Positions 47,061 through 60,788 of a stretch of 64,000 nucleotides of DNA are shown here, piece after piece. The stretch comes from Bagarius yarrelli. Taxonomy: Eukaryota; Chordata; Actinopteri; Siluriformes; Sisoridae. The position numbers and the translations under genes were made by a program. Numbering within the stretch: position 1 is the first letter of the stretch; each line of letters opens with the position of its first letter. The DNA is taken from NCBI GenBank assembly GCA_005784505.1, contig VCAZ01000181.1, positions 299,501 to 363,500 of the forward strand, given 5' to 3'. Below the pieces are notes generated by a model. That model made no database searches, was not told where the DNA came from, and was given only the letters and a program-made list of their open reading frames with translations.

Positions 47061-50000
47061 TGCTCTTGGCAGATTGTTTTGCATCATGACATGCCGTGCT
47101 CTTCTCTTATTGCTTATCAATACCGCTAAAAATAATCAGAGCCAAAGATACACTTTGTTACATCACATCACACATCACACACTAGAGCAGATCGGATCAG
47201 ATTACAGCCGATTACATCAGATCAGATTACATCAGATTGTTGTTCTGGGTTGTTTTTAGGCTGTTGGTGGACTGGCGGTCTTTCCCTGGTTTAATTGGAT
47301 ATGTTTATGGAGTTGTGTTTCTGTAAGATGAATAATAAAGGTTTTATTATAACGCTGTCATTTTAATAATTTCCCAGAATTGAAAGAACAGAGTCGCGTT
47401 TCAGTGGAGAACGTTGGAGAATAAAGGGTTAAACAATAACTAGCAGTGATTATTATTTGGTTGATGGAAAAAACTCTAATATAAAAGTAAATTAAAGAGT
47501 AAAGAGTAATAAAGGAAGAAATATTAAATAGTTGATGAAAGATGAAAATATTCGATTACCGTTTTTAAAATAAGACTTGAATGATGTGCAATTCAATCAA
47601 CTTAGTTTCTTCTTCATTCTCTTTCTCTTCTTCTCTCTCTCTCTCTTCTCCTCCTCTTCCCCTTTCCACTTTTTTCTTCTTTTCCCTCCTCCCCTTTCCT
47701 GTTTTCCTTTTTATCTTTCTCTTTTTTTTTTTTTTTTTCCTACCTCGTCTTTGTTCCTTTCCTTATCTTTCTCTTTTCTCTTTATCTCCTCAGTTTCACT
47801 CCTTTTCTTTTATCTTATTCTTCTCCCTCCTCTCCATTATTTTTATCTTTTCTTTTTTTTTTTTTTTTTCTTTTTTTTCTTATTATACTTTTTATTTATC
47901 TATTTTCATGGTTCTGCACAATGGGGTTTGACCTTTAGTGCATTTATAGCTGACTGTTAAGCCCCGCCCCCAACCAAATTAGTCTTCTCTCAAAAATCCG
48001 AAGCGCAACGCATCACATGTTAATTGTTAATTTAATTTTAGGGAATTAATAGAAGTTTTTAGAAAGGTCATGTGACAGTGAAGTCTCTTCCTTCTGTTCC
48101 CAGTACAGCTGAATCCTATGATGACGTGTAAATCTTTCTATTCAATACTGTAATTTTAACTCAGACTTTCGGAAATCTTCTCCGTGACAGAGGGAAAGAT
48201 TGGATTCAGGGAATGTCTGTTGCTTCATACAATAAGAGTGTTACTCGTTGTGCTGTGCTTTTCCCACAGAATGCATTTCCTTTTAAAAATCTTTTCATGC
48301 ACACACGTGCCGCAGGACCTTGAATGCACCGAACCGGTGGTTTGGATATTGACCATCCGTGCTGTTGAGTGATGCTGCTGGAAATGAGTTTGTCCTGAAC
48401 CGCAGGCTTCGGACGTTGGCTATTTTAAACTAGCGGACAGGAACGATTTGTTTTTCTCTAGCGCGCCCACAGCTTGGCCCGAGGCTTTGGACTATATTAT
48501 TGTGCAACTGACACGATATTGGACACCTCATCAGCTCGATATTTTAACTTTCCTATGTGACTGCATGACCTGATACCAACTGACAAGGTTACAGTTCCTC
48601 TGAGTCAGAAGAAGCTCACTGGTTAAGTTGTTGGACTGATACCAGAAAGGCCGGGGTTTGATTTCCAGCACCACCAGGCCACCACTGTGGGCCCTTGAGC
48701 AAGGCCCAATTGCTCAGTTGTATATAAGGGATAAATATAAGTTGCTCTGGATAAGGATGTCTGCCAAATGCTGTAAATATGTTGAACTGACATTTCCCAG
48801 CACCTTCAAGCTACCACTGCTGGGGCCCCGAGCAAGGCTGCTAACCCTCAACTGCTCAGTTGGTTGAATCGGATAAATGTAAATCGCTCTGAATAAGGAT
48901 GGCCTAAATGCAGTGACCGACCCTGTGCTCCAGCCTGAACTTTGAAGCTGTGGTATGCAAAGGAAAGAATTCCACTGTGCCTGCTCACATGGCCCTTCCA
49001 TGAAGTCACTATCTGTTTTGAGGCACCAGTCACGAGTCAGTCAATAAGAATTTTGAGTACAAGTGATCAGTCTTAAGTGCTAGTCGGAGTCACCGGTCAT
49101 AAGATTTGCCACCCGAAACTACTCATAAGCTTTATAGAAAAGGTGAGTCACGAATCACCAGCTGTAAGAGTCGACTCACAAGTCTGACACTTTAGAGATT
49201 GTCCAATCATAAGCTTTTGTTAAGAAGCAAGTCAGTTTAGGCAGTAAGCTAACCCCCTTCTGGTAACTTATGTAATGTTGATAAGAATGTTTAATCAATT
49301 AAATGAGAGATGATCTACAGAATTCTTTAACGATCAGCATGTAGATACATAAATTGTCACTATTTCGAAGAGTGATCAGTTTCATGGAAAGCCAAGACAC
49401 GTCCAAAACTTTGCATTTTATAATCATTGCAGTCCAAATCTAAAGTCTGTCCCCAATTGCTCAGTTGTATAAAGGAGATGTAAACTGTAACTCGCTCTGG
49501 ATAAGGACGTCTGTCAAGTGCTGCAAATACTATCCAGACATGAAGCGACTTTCAACCATCACAAAAAGACTGCAGAAATTCCAAAGTAGCGCTGTAAGGC
49601 ATTGGTATGTACATACTGCATAGCTAGCATAAACTTTTTAGTTCTTGTTTCCTTAAGCATGGTCATTTCCTGTTTGTGCTGCACTTCACATCCAACACCG
49701 TGGCCCTCGGACTGTAATCTCGCCTCCGCATTCCTCAACTTAACTGAACTGAACTGCTCGCCGAGGTCATGCAACCACGAAGTGAAAGTTCCTCTGTGAG
49801 GATCGTCGCCTGAGCGTTTGTAATCTCAGAGGTGCAGCTGCGCCGCGCGCTGTGTTGTTTCACGTCGAGCTCATCATGGTGAACAAACGTTTGTGTGATT
49901 TTTACAGCAGTTAATGATGCGTCTCAGAGGGGGACTCGGGCTGTGGATTTTTATTCAAATTAGTGCCATTTGATAACTAGAGTCTTTTTCCCCTTCTGAA

Positions 50001-51284
50001 ATGGCAAAAAAACCATGATGTAATCAGGAGGTACACGTCTGCTGGGTAATTTTTTAAATCCCTGAAAAGGCTCAGGTTTTCGTATTGTTCTTTCTCATTA
50101 TTGGTTGGCTTTTTATCGTAGAGAAAAAAAAAGTCTTACACATTTGAAGCGAAAACTGAGTAACACCAAAATGCTATTTTTCTTTATTTGACTCAGTAAT
50201 GTATAACATGCTAAAAATGCCAACATGATCGGATTTACGGCTGCACAATATATGGTTTCAGCATCGATATCACAATGTGTACATTGACAATAGTCACATT
50301 ACAGGATGTGTGTTATGTCATTTCATTATTACATTTACAACATTTGGCAGATGCCACTATTTAGAAAGACTTACATTTATTGTTAGCAACTAGGGGTTAA
50401 GGGCCCTGCTCAAGGGCCCGGCATAGGCAAGTTGGTGTTGCTGGGAATTTTTTTTAACATTCCAATTCATCCTTCCTTAAAAATCTTCACACTTCTGTGC
50501 AGGTTTTCCTCTAGATTGGGTCATGTGACTGGGTGGATTTGATTATTCAGTTCTAATAGAATTAATGAGATCAGACAATAATGTTGAGGTGAGGAGGTCT
50601 GGGGTTCAGTCGGGGTTCCAGTTTATTCCAAAAGGGTTAAGTCAGAATCAGGGTTCTGTACAGGACATGAGAGTTTTTTTAACTTGAAAACATCCAGCAC
50701 ACAATTCAGGGGTTTTGTTTTTTTGCACAGAGTCATTGTCATGCTGAGGGTTTGAGTCTCTTAGTTCCAGTGAAAAAACAATGAAACACTAAAACGTATA
50801 AATACATATTAGACAACGGTGGGCGTCAGACTGGTGGCCCTGGGCGGCCTTTTCCACCGCTCCTCACAAGTCTTGAGAAAGTTTCTCTCCCGCCTAAAGC
50901 ATTTTTTGCGTCCCCGATGCAACCCACACTTATGTGGTCCTGCTGGAGGGGTGTCCACAAACTTTTGAACAAAGTGTGTTTAAGCATTACCCATAAAGCT
51001 GGTATTTAACTCAGTATTGCAAAAATATACTCTGATACTGTCAGAACTGAATAAATCCGCCTCTTTTATTTTCCTCTACTTCATCCTGACGTTTTTATTA
51101 CAGCAGTTTGAATTCCAGCTCCTTTTCTTTTCTTTTCTTTTCTTTTCTTCGTTTTCTAATGCTTTCTTCCCGTTTGGAAGGTGTTAATGTGATGCTGCTT
51201 TTTCAGACCAGTTTCTCGTTCTCAAGACGAAACCTTGTGTGTGTAAAACTCCTTTTTCTTTTTTTTTTTTTTAAATCGCCCTAT

Positions 51285-51315
<31 letters not shown>

Positions 51316-51623
51316 TCCATTTTATCTTTTTTTTTTTTTTCTCCCAAGACAGAAGAAGAGATCCGACGGCATGGAGGAACGGGAATAGTACGTCATCTGC
51401 ATGTTCACACTCATATGGGTTTGAAAAAAAAAAAAGAGTCAAACAATCTTAAATTCGCTTGGGCTGCTCCTCATCCGCTACCTGGTGAACTAACAACACT
51501 TTTCTCCCTACTGTAGGGTGTGTGTGTGTGTTTAGGGGGTGCACTGATATCTGCTGCAACTATTCTCCAAGCTTTTGACACTTTGATCTTTCCTAACATG
51601 CTACTGATGCTTTATTATTTAAG

Positions 51624-51667
<44 letters not shown>

Positions 51668-51762
51668 AGTGTGTTGCGCCACTGGTATGCTGTTGGGCTT
51701 TTCCCAATGATCTGAATGTGATTTTTGAATCCTTTACTAATCTTTTTTTAATGTGTCAGTAG

Positions 51763-51835
<73 letters not shown>

Positions 51836-52023
51836 TGAATTTGTGTGTACATTTCGGTTTCAATAATGTTTGTTTGTTGTTTTTTTTTTAATTTGGGTTT
51901 CGTAAGGTCATTTCGGCCTACCAGAAACTGAAGAGTACCTGCTTAAAGGGCTACCAGTAATTAAAAGATTTTGCCCTTCTGTGTGTCTGTAAATTTGTCT
52001 GCAAGTTTGTGTATCCAGGTGTG

Positions 52024-52068
<45 letters not shown>

Positions 52069-52215
52069 GTGCTCCCTAACATATATTTCTTGTCGTGCCT
52101 GTCTGACCTAACTGACCGCAGTACCAGAAAGGAAATTGGTAACTATGAGCCTGTGCAAAGGTAAAAAGCCCCACCAAAAGTTTTGGCACCCCCCGTGTTA
52201 GCTGTATTTCAGTTG

Positions 52216-52298
<83 letters not shown>

Positions 52299-53028
52299 CT
52301 GTGTGATTTAGTATAATTGGTAAGTTTTAGACGTGACCTCTGAAAGCCCCGCCCACCCTAAAACAGTATGAGACAGTGTATCGTCCAATCATTGTCCTGT
52401 CTCGATGAGTTGAGATGATGAGTTAACTGTGTTCATGGCTTATTTTTAAACGTTCTGCTGATCCAGGCGAATATTTCGGCTGAGCGACTCGTCCTTCAGC
52501 TGCTCCTCTTCCGCTTTTAAAAGGGTTTCCTTAGTTGTTCCTCTGGAGAGAGAGCAGGATTTATGTAGGATCTGGCAACCGTTTCCTATAAGTAAAGAGG
52601 AAAAGCTTTTTAGTAAAATCATTTTTAGGAAATCCTAAAAGCCTATTAAATTATTTAGTGCAAAGGTAAAGGGCGCAGCGGGGGGGGGGGGGGGGTGCTC
52701 GGGGGAGTGTGTGTGTGTGTGTGTGTTGGGCCACATGTCACATGAGTTTATAAGGTTACAGCCTGACCAAGGAATCCTTGTCCGTCTGTCTGTCTGTCTG
52801 TCTATCTACAGTGTTTGTCTACCTATGTATGTATGCATCTATTTATTTATCTACAGTATCTGTCTGTCTGTTGGTCTGTCTTTCTATTGTTCTACAGTCT
52901 GTATGTATATAATGTTTGTCTACCGATGTAGGTATCTACCTATGTCGGTCGGTCTGTCTGTCTCTGTCTACAGTAGCTGTATGTCTGTCACTGTATGTTA
53001 ATTTATGTATCTACAGTTTGTATTTACA

Positions 53029-53059
<31 letters not shown>

Positions 53060-54034
53060 CAGTGTCTGTTTTATTGGTCTATCTGTCTAATAATAATGTA
53101 GTCTGTCTATAATAAAAAATGTAAGTGTGTGTTAATGTCTTTTTATTAAACTTGCTGCAAACTGCATGAAATGGCGACTGGGGAGTCTGGTACAATCTTT
53201 GTTTTTCTGTATTTAGAAAAAGAAAAATCCTTAACTAAACACAGGCTTTTTCCCAAATTTGGCTAAATCTGATGAGTCTTTATTTTAAAAAGTGTCACGC
53301 TTCAATTGGCTGTTATTTCACTTTTTTAGCTTTTTGACCTCAGAGAATTGCAACAGCAGCCTGACCTGATCTTTCTCTGGTGTCCACCTAGAGGAGTGTG
53401 GTCAGTTTTTTGAACATCCTGAAACGGATGTAGTCTCATTCTCCCCCCTAAAAAAAACTCCAGACGTCTGGAAAGATTTTCCACTAGATTCCACTAGACA
53501 CGGTCATGTGACTGTGTGGGTCATGTGACTGTGTGGATTTGATCAGTTAGTTCCAACAGTATCGGTGAGGCGGTCTGGGGTTCAGCCAGGGTTCTGTTCA
53601 GTTTAAAGGGGTTGAGTCAAAATCAAGGTTCTGTACAGGACATGAGTTCTTCTACTCCAATCAGAACACAGCATGTCTTTATGGAGATCAGGGACTTCTT
53701 TGAGTTATGGTAAGGTGTCCACAGACCTTTGACATTATAGCGTAGCTGGGTGTAACTTCCTTAAGTGCTTTAACAAGTTCTAGTTTATTAGAACTGGTAA
53801 AATAGACTAACATTTTACTGTTTAAAGTTTTTCCAGATAATTAATATTTAATTTTTTGCTCACTTTAAGACATTTGACCCCCATTTACATGAGTGGAACG
53901 TTCAGCCTCCTCTGTGCCATTTCAGTGGTCTAGAATGAAAAAAAATGTGTATTAACTTCTGTTGCACCCTAATGTACTTGTTTTCACTCCTTAATTTTCT
54001 CTCTCTCTCTCTCTCCGCTCTCTCTCTCTCTCTC

Positions 54035-54081
<47 letters not shown>

Positions 54082-56785
54082 TTCTTAGCGTGGCTTCAGC
54101 ACTGCATTCAGAAACCCCGGATCGTTATGAGCGTCTCACCTCCGTCTCCAGCTCTGTGGATTTCGAACAGCGAGACAACGTAAGACTTCTGTCATTTCTC
54201 CTGTTGCCCCGCCCCCTAGCGAACTGTCTGCTTGCAGTACTGGCAGCTCCTCCTGGGTCACGTGAGGTTGTTAAAAGGAGACTTAAAATTGGTTTTAGGT
54301 CTTGTCTCTGCTAAATTATGCAGGATTAGAAAGAGACTTGGCTGTAGTCTCGATGTGTAAGAAATGCAATAAAAAGTAATGAGAAAAGGCTAATCGGAGG
54401 CGATCCTTAACTTTCTGGAGAAAAATCTGAATCACCGCCTTAACTGGACATTTATTAATGCAGGAGCAGTAAAAACAATAGTTTCCACTAGGGATAGGAA
54501 TAAATGATCAATTATTGATAACTGATCGTTAAAAATTTAGTTAATTTATGTAAGTGGTAGCACAGAGGTTAAGCTGTTGGACTGATAATTGGAAGATCAG
54601 GGTTCGATTTCCAGCACCACCAAGCTACCACTGTTGGGCCCCTGAGCAAGGACCTTAACCGCCAGTTGCTCAGTTGTATAAACGAGATAACTGTAAGTCG
54701 CTCTGGATAAGAACAGTTGCTGAATGCTGTAAAAGTAAATGCACGGTGGAACCTCGACGTACACATTTAATTCGTTCTAAGGCGAAAATTGGTGGTGCAT
54801 TACGAAGTTTCTCGTAGGAGATAATTTAAATGCAAATAATCCATTCCGTCCACCCCAAAATATCAACTATATTACCATTTCTAACCAACACTGTAATATT
54901 TATAAAAAATCTACAGTAAAATATAAAATGGCACCAGTTTGTCATTAAAAAACTGCATTACAAAATTCACATATCTTCTGATTGAATGCCGAAAGCAACT
55001 TCGGTATCGTGGGTCGACTCTTACGAAACAGCTTTTGCTGACAGGGAAAATAGGGAAAATCCGTAAACTTGCTTTGCTTGGCGTTCTATAGATGGTCACA
55101 CAACTTAGCCGTCGCTTCGTATGCCGATGAAAATTTTAATTTTTAGAGTGAACGTTTGTAAGGGAGGGCATTTAATTACTGAGATTCCACTGCAGTTTGA
55201 GCGATCAGACTAGCGATCAGACTAGCGATCAGACGAGCGATCAGATGAGCGTCCAAGTTTGACAATAAACTAATTAAATAAAGAAGCAATAGTAGTCCAA
55301 ATTTCTCAAATTTTATTACATACAATTTTTGTGGCGGTGCCTTTTATAAGCAGCGACACTCGAGCACACTGTGTGCATACACACTCGCCCAATTATTGCA
55401 AACCCCATCCATTTGTGTGTGCATGTGTGTATGTGTGTATATATATATATATACACACAGGATAATGTCCAGGACACAGAGTCATCATGACTTAAATCAA
55501 CTATTTATACTGTCACATAATCAACTTTCCAGATTTGTGGGAAGTGAATGGAGGTCAGTTTCCAAAAGGTAGTGAAGTTCGTCAGTCTGGAGCAGAAATA
55601 TTGACATGCTGACACCAGGATGTGTTTTACGTCTTATTAATAAAACATAATTCATGAATTAATTTCAATTAATCCTGGTGCTTTCTGACTGATCAGGCAA
55701 TTTATCCAATCACCTCGGACCTTTTTTTCCCCCAAATTTGACCAATTATTGTGATACCTCGAACGAAACATGACCAGTACCGTCCCAAACAACACTTCCT
55801 TATTTTGAAAGTGCAGTTACACATAAAGGAACTTAATGATGCAAACCCTTAGAATAATTTGTACTTTCTTTGATATCTTTATTGAGGAATCACTTAATTG
55901 GGGTCACCCTTCTTCTTTGTTGTTTCATTGACTTGCCCAAGACACCTGCAAAAGGCTCAAACAGCGACACCTGCCATCACAGCTGAACCTGTCTCCGCTT
56001 TCCTCCTTTTGCAGCCCAATTCTAAACCTTCTATTTAAGCCACTGTCATGGGGGGCTTGTCAGTCTCCAACAGCCCGTCGAAAGGCCTGTCCTCTGACTC
56101 CGACCCTCTTCAGTAGCCTAGTTCTTTCTTCTTGTGATACAAAACCTTTGCGATCAACCTCAACGGAGGGCAACTGGATTCACCAGCTTTGCTAAACTGC
56201 CTCGGCTGTTAGCTCTAAATTACGTCAGCCTCAACTTTTCATTGGCTTCACTAGCTTTTCATGGCACAGGTCCATTCCACGACGAACAAGGACTTTTGCA
56301 AGGTTGACCACAGGATTAGATCCGACCTCGAAAAACTGAGCTTCCAGTCTAAGTCAACTTGCATTTTCCAGTCTCAGTGTCCCAACAAGGCCAGTTCCAC
56401 TTTTCTAAAGTGTTCCACTGGAAGTTGTCCTGCTTATAAAAAGGCAGTGGATTTTATATAAAGGTTCTCTGGTGGTAGTTCTCTTTCTTTTCACGATAAT
56501 CACCAGTTCTCTCAGAAGATAAATATTCCTTCAGGTGTAACAGTCTCAATTAACCAGTGGAAATTTTTCGCAACAGACTGCGCAAAGCTAATTCCCAAAT
56601 GTTCTTTACAAAAAGTTTACGAATGTTTATGGTGCAGTTTTCACCTAATAACGAAATTTAATTAGCAAGAAAATGCCTAAAAAATATTGCAAAATGCAAC
56701 GGAATTTTTATGTCACGTGTCATTTGATTTGTGTTTGTTTCTGGTTGTGGGTTGTGTCAGACATCAAAAATTCCAGGGCTATATT

Positions 56786-56852
<67 letters not shown>

Positions 56853-58919
56853 AATACTGTCTGTAACTGTATTTTGTCTCTCTTTTTGTTTCTCTGTATT
56901 ACTTCTCTTTTCTCTCTTGTTTTACCCTTTAACACACCTTTTTTTTTTTTTTTTTAACACCCTTTTAAGGTCCCATTTTTTTTCCTCCTGACTCTCTCTC
57001 TCTTTCTCTCTCCATCCATCCTTCTTTCTCTTTATTTGTCTTTCTCTTTTATTGTGTCTGTGTCTCGACTCTTTCTCTCTCCCCACTACGCATTGATTTC
57101 TCCACAGTCGACAGATCCCACTCGATACACACTCATATATAAGTTGATTTAACCTGGCGTTAATCTGGCACCGTTCGTCCTTTCTTCTCCTTCAGCTCTG
57201 TTCATAAAGCATGTCGCTGATGATCCGGCACTTTTCTTATTGCTGATGAGTCGAAAGAAAGTCATGGGTGGAAGCAAAAAAGGCGTTCTCAACCGGCCGG
57301 AGATGGAGATGGGGGTGGGGGGAAGTGGGGGGGGGTTGATGAAGACGCAGATTTGGAGCCGTTAACCAGCAGCTGAAAGTGCTGAGTAATTGTGGCACAG
57401 ATTGTGGAGGTTTAACACAGTGACGCTTCTTTCCGGTGTGACTGGCACTCGTCCAGCTTTCACTAATCCTCATTCCGTAGGTTCTCCGTTATTCCACACG
57501 GGTTCTGCCGAGTTGTTACTGCACGTTTCTAAGCCCTGATTTTATCCCAGCAGGTTTTACTATTAATGTGGGACAAATATAGGTATATCCTACACCTGGG
57601 AAACGTCCTGCTGTGTCTCCTTCTGATGGAGAAATAAAGAAGAACAAAGCGATTACTCTTAAAGAAAAGTAGTATTATTCATATCGACTCCCAATAGTTT
57701 GATGTCTGATGGTTTTTGGGTCGTTTCCCCATCGTACGGCGAGGATTGTCTGTAATAACAATTAACTATAAAGTCAATTATCAATAAGGTTTTTTTTTCT
57801 TTTCTTTTTTGCGTGATTGTTTTTTTCTGCAATCGTGTGTGTCTTTCTATACATTTGCATACATGCCTTCCTTTTTTCTCCCCCTGAAATGTCTTAACTC
57901 ATGTTTGTCCGCTCTTCCTGCAGGGTTTCTGCTCCTGGCTGACGGCAATCTTTCGGATAAAGTAAGTGCCTCTTACTCTCTTTTTAATTCTGCTGTGTGT
58001 GCTGTTCTGGACAGAACCGGCTCATCTTTCCGTTCAGTTGCTGTGTCTGTATTACTACTATCTTTTAATAATTATCTCTCCGTCTCCGGCTCTCTCTGTT
58101 TCTCGGTTTCTTTCTCTGTCTCTCTCTCTCTTTCTACAGTAGGTCACAGAAGTGAGTACACCCCTTACATTTTTTGGACATTTCCTCTTAGGGGTGTACT
58201 CACTTTTGTTGCCAGGGGTTTAGACATTAATGGCTGTGTGTTGAGTTTTTTTGATGGGACAGCAAATTGACACTGTTACAAAAGCTGCAATTCACTACTT
58301 TACACTGCAGCAGAGTTTCATTTCTGCAGTGTTTTCACATAAAAAGATATAATAAATATTTACAGGAAATGTAAGGGGTGTACTTACTTCTGTGACATAC
58401 TGTATGTCTCCTCTGTTTGTCTGTCTGTGTCTCTCTGTCTGTCTCTCACTCTCTTTCTTTCTGTCTGTCTATATGTCTGTCTCGCACTCTCTCTGTCTGT
58501 CTCTCCTGGTCTCTCTCTGTCTATATGTCTGTCTCACACACTCTGTCTGTCTCTCCTGGTCTTTCTCTCTCTGTCTATATGTTTGTCTCGCACACTCTGT
58601 CTGTCTCTCCTGGTCTTTCTCTCTCTCGCACTGTCACTGCAGTCCGATGAGTTTGTGAATTCTGTTCAGCGTGACTTCATTTAATCAACTAATCGACTTA
58701 CACAGCAGTAAGCGTGTGTGTCTGTTATTATAGGAGAACAGTTTAACTCTGTGTGTGTGTGTGTGTGTGCTGCACCACTGGTATGCTGTTAAGCCTTTCC
58801 CAATGATCTAAATTAATGTAAATTAATTTCAGTCTACCAGAAGCTGAAGAATACCTGCATGAAGGGCTACCAGTAATCGAAAGATTTTGCCCTTTTGTGA
58901 CTGCAAATTTGTTAGCAAG

Positions 58920-58979
<60 letters not shown>

Positions 58980-60752
58980 CCCTAACATATATTTCTCATC
59001 GTGCCTGTCTGACCTAACTAAAATTGGTAACTCTCTGTGTGTGTGTGTGTGTGTGTGTGTATGTAGGGATGAGGAGATCCGAGAAAAGTGTGGCGAGGAT
59101 GCCGTGCATTACCTCTCTTTCCAGCGGCACATCATCGGGTTGTTGGTGGTGGTTGGCGTGCTGTCTGTGGGCATCGTCCTGCCTGTCAACTTCTCGGGTG
59201 ACCTGCTGGGTGAGTAGAACATCACTGACAGGACACCAACTCCAACTGAGGTATCTGAAAGCAGCAAAAAAGCCAACAACAACAAGAAAAAATGTTCCTC
59301 TCTTTCTGGAATGTTCCGATTTCTCAGAGAGAAATTTAAAATTGAGTCCCACTGCACTTCCTGTCTCACAGGTCAAAGGTCAAAATTCTTTATGCCAAGT
59401 TTCCATTAAATGCTGTAAATCATTTACATTTATGGCATTCAGCAGACGCCCTTATCCAGAACGGCTTACATTAAAGGGGTGAAGGACCTTGTATAGGGGC
59501 CCACAGTGGTAATTTGGAGGTGCTTTCGATTAGCAGTCCAACACCTTAACCACTGCGCCATTAAAACGAAGATTCACCAGTAAGTTGCAGTAGCTTGACA
59601 AATCTTACCGAAGGAAATCGGATTAACTCCGCCCACTTAGCCTTTTTATTTTAATTCACACTGTTACTGCTTTAAGGTTTGGAATATTTTCCAATTGTTT
59701 TTTTCAGATTGTTTTTAGTATTTTTGACTGCCAAACAAAGAACCTCAAACTATACAAGTACATAAACACCTAAAAAATTTTAATTAAAATGTTTGTATTT
59801 CTGTAAAGCTGCTTAGAGACAACGTCTATTGTTAAAAACGCTATGCGCTAAAATGGAATCGGATTGTTTTATTATGCGTCAAAACAATTTGGTTTAATAT
59901 TTATTTTCTATTAGTATTAAATACTCGAATAAGCCAAACCTGAAGCAACGGCGACAAAGAACAAACTCCCTGAGAGGAAACTTTAAGAGGAACCAGACTC
60001 GAGGTGGAACCCATTTCCACCTGGGTGACTGCGGAGTGTGTGTTTATAGATGATGACCTGTCTATAAACGGAATTGTGTCCAGGAGCTTTTAAGCAACTC
60101 CTAAATACACAACATTACTTAATTCCAAATTTCTTACAGCTTTAACACTGATTTCTTTTTGCCCAAATCAATAAACACCCAATGAATGAAACTAGATCAG
60201 ATGATAAATCAGTAAAGCAGTTTTTCTGAACTTATTTTGGATGAATAACACAAACAAAACATGTAATTTAATTAAACTCCTGGTATTATTATTAGTATTA
60301 ATAGTGACTGTTATTGTATTATTAGAATAAAAAAGATTAAGAAATAATCTTCAGATTAGGATCAAGTTTATAACGGAGAAGTGGTACCGCAGCGGTAAAT
60401 ATGTTCAACTGATAACTGGAAGATCGGGGTTCGATTCTCAGCACCAACAAGTCCCCACTGTTGGGCCCCTAAGCAAGGCGCTTAACCTTTAGTTGTAAAA
60501 AGAAAATTTATGATTTGCTCTGGATAAAAGTCTTCCAAAGGCTGTTAATATTGAATAAATATTATAGAAGTCTTCATTTTGTAAGTAAATGAGTACGAGC
60601 GCCGTTTCTGTTAATTTGGTGCTATTTCTTATGATGGTAAGAAAATGAAGGGAAATGAAGTCATACAGAAGAAAATACACGTTTATATTAGCAATATTTT
60701 TATTTCAGCTGTGCAAATAATGTATTGTGGGAACTCTTCCACTGCTTAACAC

Positions 60753-60788
<36 letters not shown>

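Noticed and set aside
47577..47960. Long Phe/Ser/Leu frames
   Set aside because: Pyrimidine-rich low-complexity DNA.
54550..54620. tRNA-like sequence with GGTTCGATTTCC
   Set aside because: It is the head of a SINE: no proper acceptor or anticodon stems, and the same head recurs many times with a SINE body attached.
56261..56461. 66-codon frame starting MAQVHSTTNKD
   Set aside because: Cys-containing but unmatched to any family I know; no neighbouring exons.
58392..58684. Three overlapping Leu/Ser/Val/Cys frames
   Set aside because: CTGT/CTCT repeat read in all three frames.
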